A stretch of 64,000 bases of DNA from Acinetobacter zhairuonensis (GCF_022601715.1 NZ_JAKVIM010000002.1:210346-274345); one strand, 5' to 3'. Counted from the stretch's first letter, positions 1 through 8,350 are shown. Numbers and translations are program-made. The notes: generated by a model not told the origin, from the sequence alone.

Positions 1-1
1 A

Positions 2-1111
2 AAACATTCAGCCAAAGTCTTAATCATCGATAAACTAAGCAAAAAATTCGATTCACGTTTTGCTGTCAATGAAGCGACATGGTCGGCGAGCAATGGTCAA
101 ATCACTTGCTTACTGGGTCATTCAGGTTGTGGTAAAACCACTATGCTACGTTTGATTGCAGGTTTGGAAACACCAACGAGTGGCTCAATTCAACTTGAAC
201 AAAACATTCTATTCAATGAGGAACAGCATCTCCCTGCTGAAGTGCGTAATATTGGTCTAGTTTTTCAGGACTATGCATTGTTTCCGCACCTGAACGTGCT
301 AGAAAATGTGATGTTTGGCTTAAAAAAATTCAATAAAAATCAACGACAAGAAATTGTAGAACAAGCCTTAAAACTTGTATCTATGCATCATCATATCCTA
401 AGTTATCCATATACCTTATCGGGTGGAGAACAACAGCGTGTTGCCTTGGCACGTGCCTTAGCCCCTAAGCCGCACGTACTGCTGATGGATGAACCTTTTT
501 CTAATCTGGACCATCGCTTACGTGACCAGATCCGTAAAAGTACAATCGATCTGTTGAAAAAGACAGAGTCTACTGCCGTGATTGTCACGCATGATCCTGA
601 AGAGGCATTACAAATTGCTGATCAGATTATCTTAATGCATCAAGGACAAATTATTCAGATTGGCACCCCTAAACAGCTATATTTTCAACCCTCGACCCTG
701 TTTGCAGCACGCTATTTTTCAGCTTTGAATGAAATACCAGCTCAACGATTAGGGAATCAAATCAGAACCATTTTTGGTCACATTTCAGTACCTGAAAACC
801 TGAGCGATGCTGAACAGTCTATTTCCTGTTATTTCCGCCCACATCAGGTTCAGGTGAGTCGAGCGCCTGCTGCGGGCATGGTTGCAGCCAAAGTCATGTC
901 CTCAAGCTTTATGGGACATGCCTATCAATTACAACTCCAACTTGTTTCTGAGTCAATTACGGTATTGGCGCAAGTAGATCACCTACAGCAATTTTCTAAT
1001 CATGAAATCGTCCATGTGTCCGTAGATTTAGCCGCCTGTTTTTTCTTTGCGCCCGATGAGCATTCTGGCGTACTCAATACATCTCAATTTGAACAAGACG
1101 TTCAGAATTAA
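2..1111 (+). CDS. fbpC: Ferric iron ABC transporter ATP-binding protein (5' end outside window)
   Basis: ATPase that powers uptake of periplasmic ferric iron through the FbpB permease. The frame is open from base 2, so the start codon lies upstream of the window. Visible motifs are Walker A GHSGCGKTT, Q-loop VFQDYALFPH, signature LSGGEQQRVALARAL, Walker B HVLLMDEPFSNLD and the H-loop VTHD. After the ATPase core there is a C-terminal extension of roughly 130 residues resembling a TOBE/FbpC-type regulatory domain. It lies 21 bp before fbpA in the same direction, so an operon is likely. The exact substrate is inferred from the neighbouring binding protein. Confidence 0.88.
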   Translation, partial: KHSAKVLIIDKLSKKFDSRFAVNEATWSASNGQITCLLGHSGCGKTTMLRLIAGLETPTSGSIQLEQNILFNEEQHLPAEVRNIGLVFQDYALFPHLNVLENVMFGLKKFNKNQRQEIVEQALKLVSMHHHILSYPYTLSGGEQQRVALARALAPKPHVLLMDEPFSNLDHRLRDQIRKSTIDLLKKTESTAVIVTHDPEEALQIADQIILMHQGQIIQIGTPKQLYFQPSTLFAARYFSALNEIPAQRLGNQIRTIFGHISVPENLSDAEQSISCYFRPHQVQVSRAPAAGMVAAKVMSSSFMGHAYQLQLQLVSESITVLAQVDHLQQFSNHEIVHVSVDLAACFFFAPDEHSGVLNTSQFEQDVQN

Positions 1112-1132
1112 ACTCTGTTAAGGAAATAAGAA

Positions 1133-2149
1133 ATGAAGCCACTATCAAAAATTCATCTTCTTTTAACTGGTCTGGTAGCCTTCAGTGGAAGCTGGGTACA
1201 TGCAGCTGAAGTCAACCTGTATACCACGCGAGAACCTGCTTTAATACAACCTATTTTAAAAGAGTTTAGTCAAAAAACAGGGGTGAAAGTCAATACGGTC
1301 TTTATTAAAGATGGTTTGCTGGAACGAGTAAAAGTTGAAGGCCGACGTTCCCCTGCCGATGTAATGCTCACGGTTGACTTTGGAAACTTGGTCGATCTAG
1401 TCGAAAGTGGTTTGACGCAACGCGTCGATTCAAATGTTCTAAACCGTTCAATTCCAGCAAACTTACGAGCTGCAAATGGACACTGGTATGCCTTATCCAT
1501 GCGTGCACGTGCAGTTTATGTGTCCAAAGATCGTGTTCCGCTGAATGCGATTTCCTATGAAGATCTGGCAAATCCGAAATGGAAAGGCAAAATCTGTATC
1601 CGTTCGGGGAGTCATCCATACAACACAGGCTTAATTGCAGCCCATATTGCTCATCATGGCGAGAAAGAAACTGAAAAATGGTTGCGTGGTGTTAAAGCCA
1701 ATTTAGCACGTCCTGCGAGCGGTGGTGATCGCGATGTGGCACGGGATATTCTGGGTAAGATTTGTGATATTGGTGTAGCAAACACCTACTATGTCGGTAC
1801 CATGCGCACAGGTGATGCTGAGCAACAACGTTGGGGGAACGCCATTAATGTGGTTCTACCTCAATTTAACAATGGCGGCACACACGTCAATGTTTCAGGT
1901 GCTGTTGTATCAAAATATGCACCTAACCGTAAAGAAGCGGTCCAACTGCTAGAGTTCTTAGCATCAGATCAGGCTCAAGCCATGTATGCGAAAAGCGACT
2001 TTGAATATCCAGTGAAACCTGGGGTTAAAATTGATCCTATTATTGCAAGCTTTGGCAAACTCAAAGTGGATACCATTCGCTTAAGTGACATTGCCAAACA
2101 CCGCAAAGCCGCTAATCGATTGGTTGATAAAGTACAGTTCAACCATTAA
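1133..2149 (+). CDS. fbpA: Ferric iron ABC transporter, periplasmic iron-binding protein
   Basis: Periplasmic ferric-binding protein of 338 residues that delivers iron to the FbpBC membrane complex. A signal peptide covers about residues 1-24, cleaved after VHA. The mature protein begins EVNLYTTREP, as expected for the FbpA/FutA class of extracellular binding proteins. Tandem tyrosines Y219-Y220 (in NTYYVGT) match the paired tyrosines that ligate iron in this family. A purine-rich ribosome site (AAGGAAAT) precedes the ATG. The gene follows fbpC and is followed by a strong hairpin before fbpB, which may hold fbpA mRNA above the permease level. Confidence 0.9.
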   Translation: MKPLSKIHLLLTGLVAFSGSWVHAAEVNLYTTREPALIQPILKEFSQKTGVKVNTVFIKDGLLERVKVEGRRSPADVMLTVDFGNLVDLVESGLTQRVDSNVLNRSIPANLRAANGHWYALSMRARAVYVSKDRVPLNAISYEDLANPKWKGKICIRSGSHPYNTGLIAAHIAHHGEKETEKWLRGVKANLARPASGGDRDVARDILGKICDIGVANTYYVGTMRTGDAEQQRWGNAINVVLPQFNNGGTHVNVSGAVVSKYAPNRKEAVQLLEFLASDQAQAMYAKSDFEYPVKPGVKIDPIIASFGKLKVDTIRLSDIAKHRKAANRLVDKVQFNH

Positions 2150-2160
2150 GTCTCGCTTGT

Positions 2161-2191
2161 CTTACAGGAAGTAATTGACGCTTCCTGTAAG
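2161..2191 (+). promoter_or_regulatory. Perfect intercistronic hairpin between fbpA and fbpB
   Basis: CTTACAGGAAG (2161-2171) is followed by a 9-base loop and its exact complement CTTCCTGTAAG (2181-2191). There is no U-tract afterwards, so it is not a classic terminator. It could stabilise the 3' end of fbpA mRNA or dampen read-through into fbpB. It also overlaps the TTG at 2175 that would otherwise be the most upstream start of fbpB, which argues for the ATG at 2232. Confidence 0.6.
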
Positions 2192-2231
2192 ATTAGATCT
2201 ATTTCCATCTCTCACTAGACCTACACCTTCA

Positions 2232-3860
2232 ATGCCAAACAAGAAATTTGCATTTAGTGCTTTATTTTCACTCAGTGGACTATTGACGCTTCTCGCCTGT
2301 TTACCTGTCCTTGCTTTAGTTTGGACCGCACTGCAAGGTAATAGTGAGATTTGGAATCATCTGATTCAGTATGTCATTCCCCCGACACTGGTCGAAACCT
2401 CCATCCTTCTTCTCGGGGTCGGTGTTTTAACCATCCTGATTGGTACAGGCAGTGCCTGGATCGTCACAGCCTATCAGTTTCGTGGTCGTGCTTTTCTGGA
2501 CTGGGCACTGCTCTTACCTCTTGCTGTACCCACTTATATTATTGCTTATAGTTATATTGATATTCTGCATCCTATTGGTCCGGTTCAAAGTCTGTTACGA
2601 GACGGGATGGGATGGGACATGCAACAGCTCTGGTTTCTGAATATCCGTTCGGTATGGGGCGGAATCTTTCTATTAAGTTTCGTGCTTTATCCTTATATCT
2701 ATTTAAGCACCCGTGCGATGTTTTTAATGCAGTCCGCTAGTCTGATTGAAGTCGCGCGCAGCTTGGGACTGAAACCTAATCAGATCTTTTTAAGAGTGGC
2801 AATACCACTCGCTCGACCAGCAATTGCGGTAGGCACCAGTCTGGTATTAATGGAAACTATTAATGACATTGGGGCAACCGAGTTTCTGGGCATTAAAACG
2901 CTGACCTTATCCATTTATTCAACCTGGATTAACCAATCCGATCTGGCCAGTGCCGCACAAATTGCCATTTTTATGCTGATGATTATTACCTTTTTGGTGA
3001 TCTTCGAAAGATTGGGCCGTCGTAAACAACGTTACATGAACTCTGCTCAACGCAGTAGACTCATGCCTGCTCAGCCTGTGACAGGAAGTAAAGCGCTCAC
3101 TTTGCTCGGACTTGGTCTCATCCCTGTCTGTATCGGATTCCTAATTCCATTCATCCATTTGCTGGTTGAGTCTTATAAACGTATTCAATATGCCGGTTTA
3201 TCCGACTATTTATTACAATCCTCCCTCAATACCCTCATCTTAGCCAGCATTGCAACCTTTATAACCATTCTGATCGGTTTCTTCATTGTCAGTGCAGCTC
3301 GATTTAGTGGAAATACTTGGTTTAGCAGAATTTCAAGTTTAGGCTATGCCGTTCCAGGTACGGTACTCGCGATTGGCCTAATGCTTTCACTGGGTGTGAT
3401 TGATCATGCTGTAGCAGATTTTCTTGAATTCCAACTAGGCATTTCTACGGGATTACTGTTTTTAGGTACCAGTTTCACTTTAATCTATGCTTATACGGTT
3501 CGTTTTTTAGCGATTTCAATTGGTGGCATAGAATCTGGCTATAACCGAATTCATGCTGTTCTGGATGATGCTGCACGCAACCTAGGACAGAACCGACTGG
3601 GGATTTTATGGCGAGTACATTTCCCACTTTTACGCCCTGCGATCATTTCGGCTGCATTATTGATTTTTGTCGACTGTATGAAAGAACTGCCGGCCACCCT
3701 ACTGCTAAGACCGTTAAATATGGAAACGCTTGCCACACAGCTCTATGCAGAAGCATCACGAGGTACCTATGAAGATGGGGCGATAGCCGCTTTATTAATA
3801 GTATTGGTTGGACTCATCCCAGTGATTTTACTTGCTCGGATGAGTAAAAATAGTCGATAA
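2232..3860 (+). CDS. fbpB: Ferric iron ABC transporter permease
   Basis: Inner-membrane permease of the iron importer, 542 residues from the ATG at 2232. It has about twelve hydrophobic segments and two copies of the binding-protein-dependent permease domain, as in fused FbpB proteins. The EAA loops are visible around IEVARSLGLKPNQIFLRVAIPLARPA (first half, described only by its ends IEVARSLG and IPLARPA) and LDDAARNLGQNR...HFPLLRPA (second half). An in-frame TTG at 2175 would add 19 residues, but it sits inside a hairpin. Last gene of the fbp operon; a terminator follows. Confidence 0.87.
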   Translation: MPNKKFAFSALFSLSGLLTLLACLPVLALVWTALQGNSEIWNHLIQYVIPPTLVETSILLLGVGVLTILIGTGSAWIVTAYQFRGRAFLDWALLLPLAVPTYIIAYSYIDILHPIGPVQSLLRDGMGWDMQQLWFLNIRSVWGGIFLLSFVLYPYIYLSTRAMFLMQSASLIEVARSLGLKPNQIFLRVAIPLARPAIAVGTSLVLMETINDIGATEFLGIKTLTLSIYSTWINQSDLASAAQIAIFMLMIITFLVIFERLGRRKQRYMNSAQRSRLMPAQPVTGSKALTLLGLGLIPVCIGFLIPFIHLLVESYKRIQYAGLSDYLLQSSLNTLILASIATFITILIGFFIVSAARFSGNTWFSRISSLGYAVPGTVLAIGLMLSLGVIDHAVADFLEFQLGISTGLLFLGTSFTLIYAYTVRFLAISIGGIESGYNRIHAVLDDAARNLGQNRLGILWRVHFPLLRPAIISAALLIFVDCMKELPATLLLRPLNMETLATQLYAEASRGTYEDGAIAALLIVLVGLIPVILLARMSKNSR

Positions 3861-3882
3861 AATAAATATATAGACCCAAAAG

Positions 3883-3913
3883 AGGCTTAAACCCTTTAGA
3901 TTTAAGCCTTTTT
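3883..3913 (+). terminator. Rho-independent terminator of fbp operon
   Basis: AGGCTTAAA pairs with TTTAAGCCT across a 9-base loop and is followed by a short T-run, 22 bp after the fbpB stop. Confidence 0.75.
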
Positions 3914-4157
3914 GCATTATATAACGTGATATTCGGTCATATTAAGTATGGTATGTGGTTCATAATGGCGTCAATTGAACTCACAACCCAAGCAACTGTT
4001 TTTATAAAATTTATAAGAAAAAATATATTTCATTGACTCAATTTTGACCCACTGAATTTTTGTAGGTATTTTTGAAACTTAGGGCTTAGAAAAGGCATAA
4101 GAATTTTTTAGAAAGTTCACCAAGGTTTAAATGCATTGATTTTATATTTTCAAAACT

Positions 4158-4191
4158 CTGGACTCTATAGTAACTATAGGGATTCTAATAT
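4158..4191 (+). promoter_or_regulatory. MerR-family (CadR/ZntR-like) operator-promoter for the CDF transporter
   Basis: ACTCTATAGTAACTATAGGG (4162-4181) has the inverted-repeat shape of operators bound by MerR-type metal sensors, sitting between a weak -35 (CTGGAC, 4158-4163) and a -10-like TTCTAA/TAATAT. The long spacer of about 19 bp or more is typical of promoters that MerR proteins untwist. No merR-type gene lies nearby in this window. The 350 bp between fbpB and the transporter otherwise shows only the fbp terminator and AT-rich sequence. Confidence 0.6.
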
Positions 4192-4223
4192 TTGAAGTTT
4201 ATAAATTTTTAATGGGTATTATT

Positions 4224-5093
4224 ATGAGTGACTGTGAATGTAGCAAAGAACCCCCATGCGAAGATAAAAAGTTTCAACAAGAGAATACTTCAAAAAATTC
4301 TAAATACACAAGTGAATACATAATTCCCAAAATGGATTGTGCTGCTGAAGAACAGATGGTTCGTATGGCTCTTGCAGATATTGAAACAGTAAAAGGCCTC
4401 AGTTTTGATCTTTCTAATCGGAAACTTAAAGTCTTCCATAATAATGGGGTTGAGCAAATTACAACCAAACTTGAAAGGCTTGGTTTGGGTGCGAAACTCG
4501 CTGAAACACAACTGACTTCAGAAGATATCCCCTATATACCTGACCCTATGAAGCAAACCAAAGTACTTAAACTGCTATTAGGGATTAATGCTCTATTGTT
4601 CTTTATAGAATTCATTAGCGGTATTATTGCAGCTTCTACAGGATTGGTTGCTGATTCTCTAGATATGTTCGCTGATGCAGCTGTTTATGGTATTTCTCTA
4701 TATGCCGTCGGAAAAGCTGCGAAGTATCAAGTAAAGGCAGCTCATTTTGCAGGTTGGATTCAGTTAATACTCGCTATTATTGTGATTGTCGATGTAATCA
4801 GACGTTTCATGTTCGGAAGTGAGCCAGAATCAATTCTAATGATGATTATTGGCTTTCTTGCACTCATAGCCAACGTAACATGCCTATATCTTATTTCTGG
4901 CCACAAAGAAGAAGGTGCACATATGAAAGCTAGTTGGATTTTTTCGGCAAATGACGTTGTGGTAAATATAAGCGTTATATTCGCTGGTGTACTTGTGGCT
5001 TTGACTGGTTCTGCTTACCCAGACTTAATCATTGGCACACTGGTATCTCTATTTGTGCTCAATGGTGCTCGAAAAATTTTGGCATTGAAATAA
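4224..5093 (+). CDS. Cation diffusion facilitator with N-terminal heavy-metal-associated-like domain
   Basis: Predicted inner-membrane efflux protein for zinc, cadmium or a similar metal, 289 residues. The N-terminus is Cys-rich (SDCECSKEPPCEDKK). It is followed by a domain of about 65 residues resembling HMA domains, with MDCAAEE in place of the usual CxxC. Six hydrophobic segments then carry the CDF metal-site patterns DSLDMFADA in TM2 and SANDVVVN in TM5. It lacks the long cytoplasmic C-terminal domain of classical CzcD. I chose ATG 4224 because GGGT lies at a suitable distance; ATG 4212 would add four residues. A MerR-type operator upstream suggests metal induction. Confidence 0.8.
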   Translation: MSDCECSKEPPCEDKKFQQENTSKNSKYTSEYIIPKMDCAAEEQMVRMALADIETVKGLSFDLSNRKLKVFHNNGVEQITTKLERLGLGAKLAETQLTSEDIPYIPDPMKQTKVLKLLLGINALLFFIEFISGIIAASTGLVADSLDMFADAAVYGISLYAVGKAAKYQVKAAHFAGWIQLILAIIVIVDVIRRFMFGSEPESILMMIIGFLALIANVTCLYLISGHKEEGAHMKASWIFSANDVVVNISVIFAGVLVALTGSAYPDLIIGTLVSLFVLNGARKILALK

Positions 5094-5100
5094 ATCAACA

Positions 5101-5400
5101 ATGAAAATAGCTCAACAAGAAATCAAAAAATGGGCTTCAAGTGATCAACCTCACAGTTAGAAGGTTTAATTCAGCCTGTCGTAATACAACAATACCCTAA
5201 GTTGAAGCAGAGACATTATCCGTCGACTCAGGGGCAAGTGAAGTTGAAACTTAACTGATTAAAGCTGAAATTTCAGCTCAAACTGATATAAAAACAGCAA
5301 AAAAAAGAAGGAGTTGCTCTGAATGTGATGGGATCACATGGACGAAAAGGCATTAAAACTGGTCAAATTACCAGTGTGAATTGCAAAACAGTAAAGCGTA
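5101..5400 (+). pseudogene. Decayed universal stress protein (UspA family) remnant
   Basis: In the frame read just before and through 5325, the sequence KKEG...NVMGSHGRKGIKT strongly recalls the UspA C-terminal nucleotide-binding motif (usually DLIVMGSHGRKGI). Upstream codons are interrupted by stops, for example at 5289-5291. The expected continuation after the motif is missing, so only a fragment survives. It lies directly after the CDF transporter on the same strand. The identification rests on one motif. The rest of 5094-5474 contains no other gene I can support. Confidence 0.5.
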
Positions 5401-5422
5401 TGGCTTGTTCCTCATTATTAAT

Positions 5423-5455
5423 AAACCAGTGGTTTAAGCCACTGGTTTTCCTTTT
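5423..5455 (+). terminator. Hairpin terminator between CDF/usp remnant and thioredoxin-permease pair
   Basis: AAACCAGTGG and CCACTGGTTT form a 10-bp stem with a 6-base loop followed by TTTTCCTTTT. It lies between convergent units, so it could serve both, although the T-rich side is on the plus strand. Confidence 0.7.
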
Positions 5456-5474
5456 AAAAAGTATAGTTTTAAAG

Positions 5475-5714
5475 TTATTTATTCTTTTCAATCAGTCCTG
5501 CTACAGCCTGAGCTTCAAGTACTTTACCGCTCGATACGATTTTATTGTCAATAATCAAACCAGGGGTACTCAATAGGCCTGTTTCTGCGATTTTCATCAT
5601 ATCTGTAACATATTCAATTTCAGCTTGCACACCGGTGCTTTTAACTGCTTCCTCTGTCGCTGCTAAGAGTGCTTTACATTTTCGACAGCCTGTACCGACA
5701 ACTTTAATTTGCAT
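5475..5714 (-). CDS. Small thioredoxin-like redox-active disulfide protein
   Basis: A 79-residue thioredoxin-fold mini-protein with a CRKC active site near the N-terminus (GTGCRKCKAL). A cis-proline follows in LLSTPGLIIDN. Length and pattern fit the 'redox-active disulfide protein 2' family. It starts 19 bp after the end of the upstream permease gene on the same strand, and the two are probably co-transcribed. Such pairs occur in many bacteria and are thought to reduce or deliver a thiol-reactive substrate to the permease. That role is inferred. Confidence 0.82.
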   Translation of the reverse strand: MQIKVVGTGCRKCKALLAATEEAVKSTGVQAEIEYVTDMMKIAETGLLSTPGLIIDNKIVSSGKVLEAQAVAGLIEKNK

Positions 5715-5733
5715 ATTTTATTCTCCCAACGTT

Positions 5734-6753
5734 TTATAAAAACCAGTAACCGAAAGTGTTAAGGCTATAACCAATAATCAAGATTCCCACAAAAATAATC
5801 CCAATGAACAGGCTCAATAAGCGGGTTTTTACTACTTGTTTTAGCAAAATCAATGATGGCAATGAAAGAGCGGTTACGGCCATCATAAAGGCCAATACTG
5901 TACCTAAGCCCACACCCTTCGCCACCAAAGCTTCCGCAATCGGCAAGGTACCAAAAATATCCGCATACATCGGTATACCCGCAATCGTGGCAATTAATAC
6001 AGAATACCAATGTTCCTGACCAAGTAAGGCCGCAATCCATTGTTCAGGAATCCAGTTGTGAATAGCGGCACCTATTCCCACACCAATCAAGACATACAGC
6101 CAGACCTTGTTAAAAATTTCGACCACCTGTTCCCAAGCGAACTCGCGTCGCTCTTTCACGGTCATACTAAAATCTTCTTCTCCTTGAATAGCGCCATTAT
6201 GCGTTACAAACTCAGCCACATACTTTTCCATTTTTAAATAGCTGATGAATGATCCTCCTAGTACTGCCAGCACCAACCCAAGCAACACATAAACCATGGC
6301 AATTTTCCAGTTGAAGATACTGGCCAATAAAATAATAGAGGCAAGATCGACCAGAGGAGATGAAATCAAAAATGAAAAAGTCACGCCCACTGGAAGCCCG
6401 GCACGGGTAAAACCAATAAACAGCGGAATGGAGGAACAGGAACAAAATGGAGTAATGGTACCGAGCAGAGCTCCCATAATGTTGGCTTTGATCCCGCTCA
6501 TTCGTCCTAAAATCTGTCGGGTACGTTCAGGCGGAAAATAACTTTGAATATAAGACAGTGAATAGATTAAGACAGATAACAGAATAAAAATCTTGAACAC
6601 GTCATAGATAAAAAAGTGAATACTGCCACCCAGCCGAGTTGTGACCGATAAACCCATTATATTTTCGACAAACCAACGCACACCTTCTGAGAGCCAGGTC
6701 ATTTTGAGAAGGACATCGTTTAACCAAGCAAAGATTGCGATTATGCTGTCCAT
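5734..6753 (-). CDS. Predicted permease, ArsP/DUF318 (UPF0718) family
   Basis: A 339-residue polytopic inner-membrane protein with about eight to ten hydrophobic stretches and the family hallmark TPFCSCSSIPLFIGF. It has a second conserved stretch around GIPMYADIFGTLPIAEAL. Relatives include ArsP, an exporter of trivalent organoarsenicals that uses cysteines of this type. The partner thioredoxin supports a thiol- or metalloid-related substrate, but the actual substrate is unknown. AGGAG lies 7 bases before the ATG. The start codon directly abuts the stop of a short upstream frame (TAAATG), suggesting that an upstream cistron was lost. Confidence 0.8.
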   Translation of the reverse strand: MDSIIAIFAWLNDVLLKMTWLSEGVRWFVENIMGLSVTTRLGGSIHFFIYDVFKIFILLSVLIYSLSYIQSYFPPERTRQILGRMSGIKANIMGALLGTITPFCSCSSIPLFIGFTRAGLPVGVTFSFLISSPLVDLASIILLASIFNWKIAMVYVLLGLVLAVLGGSFISYLKMEKYVAEFVTHNGAIQGEEDFSMTVKERREFAWEQVVEIFNKVWLYVLIGVGIGAAIHNWIPEQWIAALLGQEHWYSVLIATIAGIPMYADIFGTLPIAEALVAKGVGLGTVLAFMMAVTALSLPSLILLKQVVKTRLLSLFIGIIFVGILIIGYSLNTFGYWFL

Positions 6754-6840
6754 TTAAGTCTCCTGATTTTGACCAAATAACAATGCTTGGGTAAATAAAC
6801 ACAATTCTTCAGCACAAATGTGGTTCTGTGAATAGTACAT
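6754..6840 (-). pseudogene. Short orphan frame abutting the permease; possible 3' end of a lost regulator gene
   Basis: A 28-codon frame (MYYSQNHICAEELCLFTQAL then LFGQNQET) ends with TAA immediately before the permease ATG and contains that gene's ribosome site. The Cys-rich sequence could be the tail of an ArsR-type metalloregulator whose 5' part was deleted where the Fic remnant begins, about 40 bp further on. I cannot confirm this. It may also be a tiny leader ORF. Confidence 0.3.
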
Positions 6841-6879
6841 TCTGCATTCTTCTTTATACGCTTTTTATACTTAGAAAAG

Positions 6880-7124
6880 CATATGCGAATTTTTCACATA
6901 CACCCATTTATTGATGGAAATGGTCGTACATCACAGCTATTGATGAATTTAGAATTAATAAAACTGCACATCCATCGTTTGCCATTAGAGTTGAAAATCT
7001 TTTAGCGTACTATGATGCTTTAGACCAATATATGGCTAAGAGCAAAACCAACTCATTCATCTCATTGATTGCTAATGCTGTACTGAATAAATTTAAATCG
7101 TATCAAATGGTTTCGAGAAATTAA
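6880..7124 (+). pseudogene. C-terminal fragment of a Fic/Fido-domain protein, frameshifted
   Basis: Reading from 6880 gives the Fic core motif HPFIDGNGRTSQLLMN, the signature of AMP-transferring Fic enzymes. At an A-run near 6958-6966 the frame must shift by one base to continue TAHPS...RVENLLAYYDALDQYM and on to SLIANAVLNKFKSYQMV, ending at TAA 7122-7124. The N-terminal two thirds, including any inhibitory helix, are absent. It is therefore a dead remnant, truncated and frameshifted. Fic genes often travel in toxin-antitoxin modules, but no antitoxin is seen here. Confidence 0.72.
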
Positions 7125-7189
7125 AAAGTATCCACAGAATTTATGGATACCTTGATAGCAAATATTAATTCTATAATTTAATGTAAAAT

Positions 7190-7487
7190 GGCTTTGTTGC
7201 AAAAATCTAGCGTCAAAACTAAAACCGGCCAACCGTATGGGAAGAACAATCTGGAAAAAGTGGTCGGATTATCATCGACGAATTTGGTAGAAACCAAGAT
7301 GCATTGTATTAAATTATTAGGCTAAATTATCAGCAAAGCATTTTTCAAGTCAGGTTAATGAAATTCATGTACGTGTGACTGTCTTAAATAAATTTACAGA
7401 ATTAGGTCGACCTCATACCCGAACTGTAAGCTAAATTTGTATAACCCCAAGATATCTTCAATTTATAAATCTTTATGCAACAAAGCC
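7190..7487 (+). mobile_element. Internally deleted IS5-family element (298 bp)
   Basis: The outer ends are GGCTTTGTTGCA (7190) and TGCAACAAAGCC (7476-7487), a 12-bp perfect inverted repeat. These are the same terminal bases as the full element at 13295-14333. The interior from 7237 encodes only the transposase C-terminus: MGRTIWKKWSDYHRR, then SSQVNEIHVRVTVLNK, with in-frame stops and the ending LGRPHTR. The left end differs from the full copy, so it comes from a related but different IS5-type element. I see no target duplication. Confidence 0.75.
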
Positions 7488-7628
7488 GAAAAATATGTTT
7501 ATTCTTAAAAAAGATTTCACATAAAATTCACTATCCAAGACATATTCTTTAATTAAAAGTCAAAGTCAGCACTTTAAAAGTTGCTTAAACATATTTTATC
7601 CAATACCAACATATAGGTGGGTTCTTCC

Positions 7629-8231
7629 GTGGCTATAGAATTTGTTTCCAAATCAAAGTTACCTACCGCTTTTGGTGATTTTGAAATTATAGCATTTCAG
7701 GATAAAAGTACGGGTGAAGAACATATTGCTCTTGTAAAAAGCATGCATACTATTTCTGATCAACCTGTACTTGTTAGAATTCATTCAGAATGCTTAACAG
7801 GTGACGCTTTTGCTTCACTGAAATGTGATTGTGGTCCACAATTACACTCAACCATGAAAATGATCAATGATGCAGGCCAAGGTGTCATTTTATATCTACG
7901 CCAAGAAGGTCGTGGCATAGGACTAACCAATAAAATTCGTGCCTACGCACTTCAAGACCAAGGTCATGATACTCTTGATGCAAATTTATTATTAAATTTA
8001 CCGGCAGATGCTCGTAAATATGATATGTGTTCCGTTATGTTAGATTATTTAAAAATAAAAAATGTAAAACTCATTACGAACAACCCGCTTAAAATTAAAT
8101 CTTTAACGGATTTAGGAATTAATGTTATTGAACGCATTCCTTTAAAAGTTGGTTTAAATATTTTCAATAAAAATTATCTAGAAACAAAGCAAAAACGTAT
8201 GTCACATCTATATGATAATAGTGATTTTTAA
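7629..8231 (+). CDS. ribA: GTP cyclohydrolase II (probable second copy)
   Basis: Converts GTP to 2,5-diamino-6-ribosylamino-4-pyrimidinone 5'-phosphate, the first step of riboflavin synthesis. The protein is about 200 residues, matching stand-alone RibA (E. coli 196). The zinc and catalytic region [20 protein letters not shown] and the GTP-contact motif RQEGRGIGL are intact, followed by [10 protein letters not shown] and [11 protein letters not shown] chose GTG 7629 because AGGTGG lies 8 bases upstream; GTG 7617 would overlap that site. The AT-rich composition and the accessory neighbourhood suggest a paralogue of the housekeeping gene, which cannot be tested here. No FMN riboswitch is visible upstream. 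Confidence 0.87.
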   Translation: MAIEFVSKSKLPTAFGDFEIIAFQDKSTGEEHIALVKSMHTISDQPVLVRIHSECLTGDAFASLKCDCGPQLHSTMKMINDAGQGVILYLRQEGRGIGLTNKIRAYALQDQGHDTLDANLLLNLPADARKYDMCSVMLDYLKIKNVKLITNNPLKIKSLTDLGINVIERIPLKVGLNIFNKNYLETKQKRMSHLYDNSDF

Positions 8232-8261
8232 AAAGCGATCACTTTCAGTAACAAATCCACA

Positions 8262-8297
8262 TATAAAACCATCTCCCTTACGGGAGAAGGTTTTATA
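8262..8297. terminator. Bidirectional terminator between ribA and trpA
   Basis: TATAAAACC-A-TCTCCC, loop TTAC, GGGAGA-A-GGTTTTATA forms a long stem with one mismatch and A/T-rich flanks on both sides. It sits between the convergent ribA and trpBA genes. Confidence 0.75.
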
Positions 8298-8350
8298 GCA
8301 TATGGTTGTTATTAAATTAACTTGAAGATACTGATTAAAGAAACAAGATA

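Noticed and set aside
5325..5576. 83-codon frame from the GTG at 5325
   Set aside because: It begins inside the UspA motif and runs through a terminator into the antisense of the thioredoxin gene. Treated as part of a pseudogene remnant.
7488..7628. FMN riboswitch in front of ribA
   Set aside because: The conserved riboswitch core sequences are absent; the leader is short and AT-rich.
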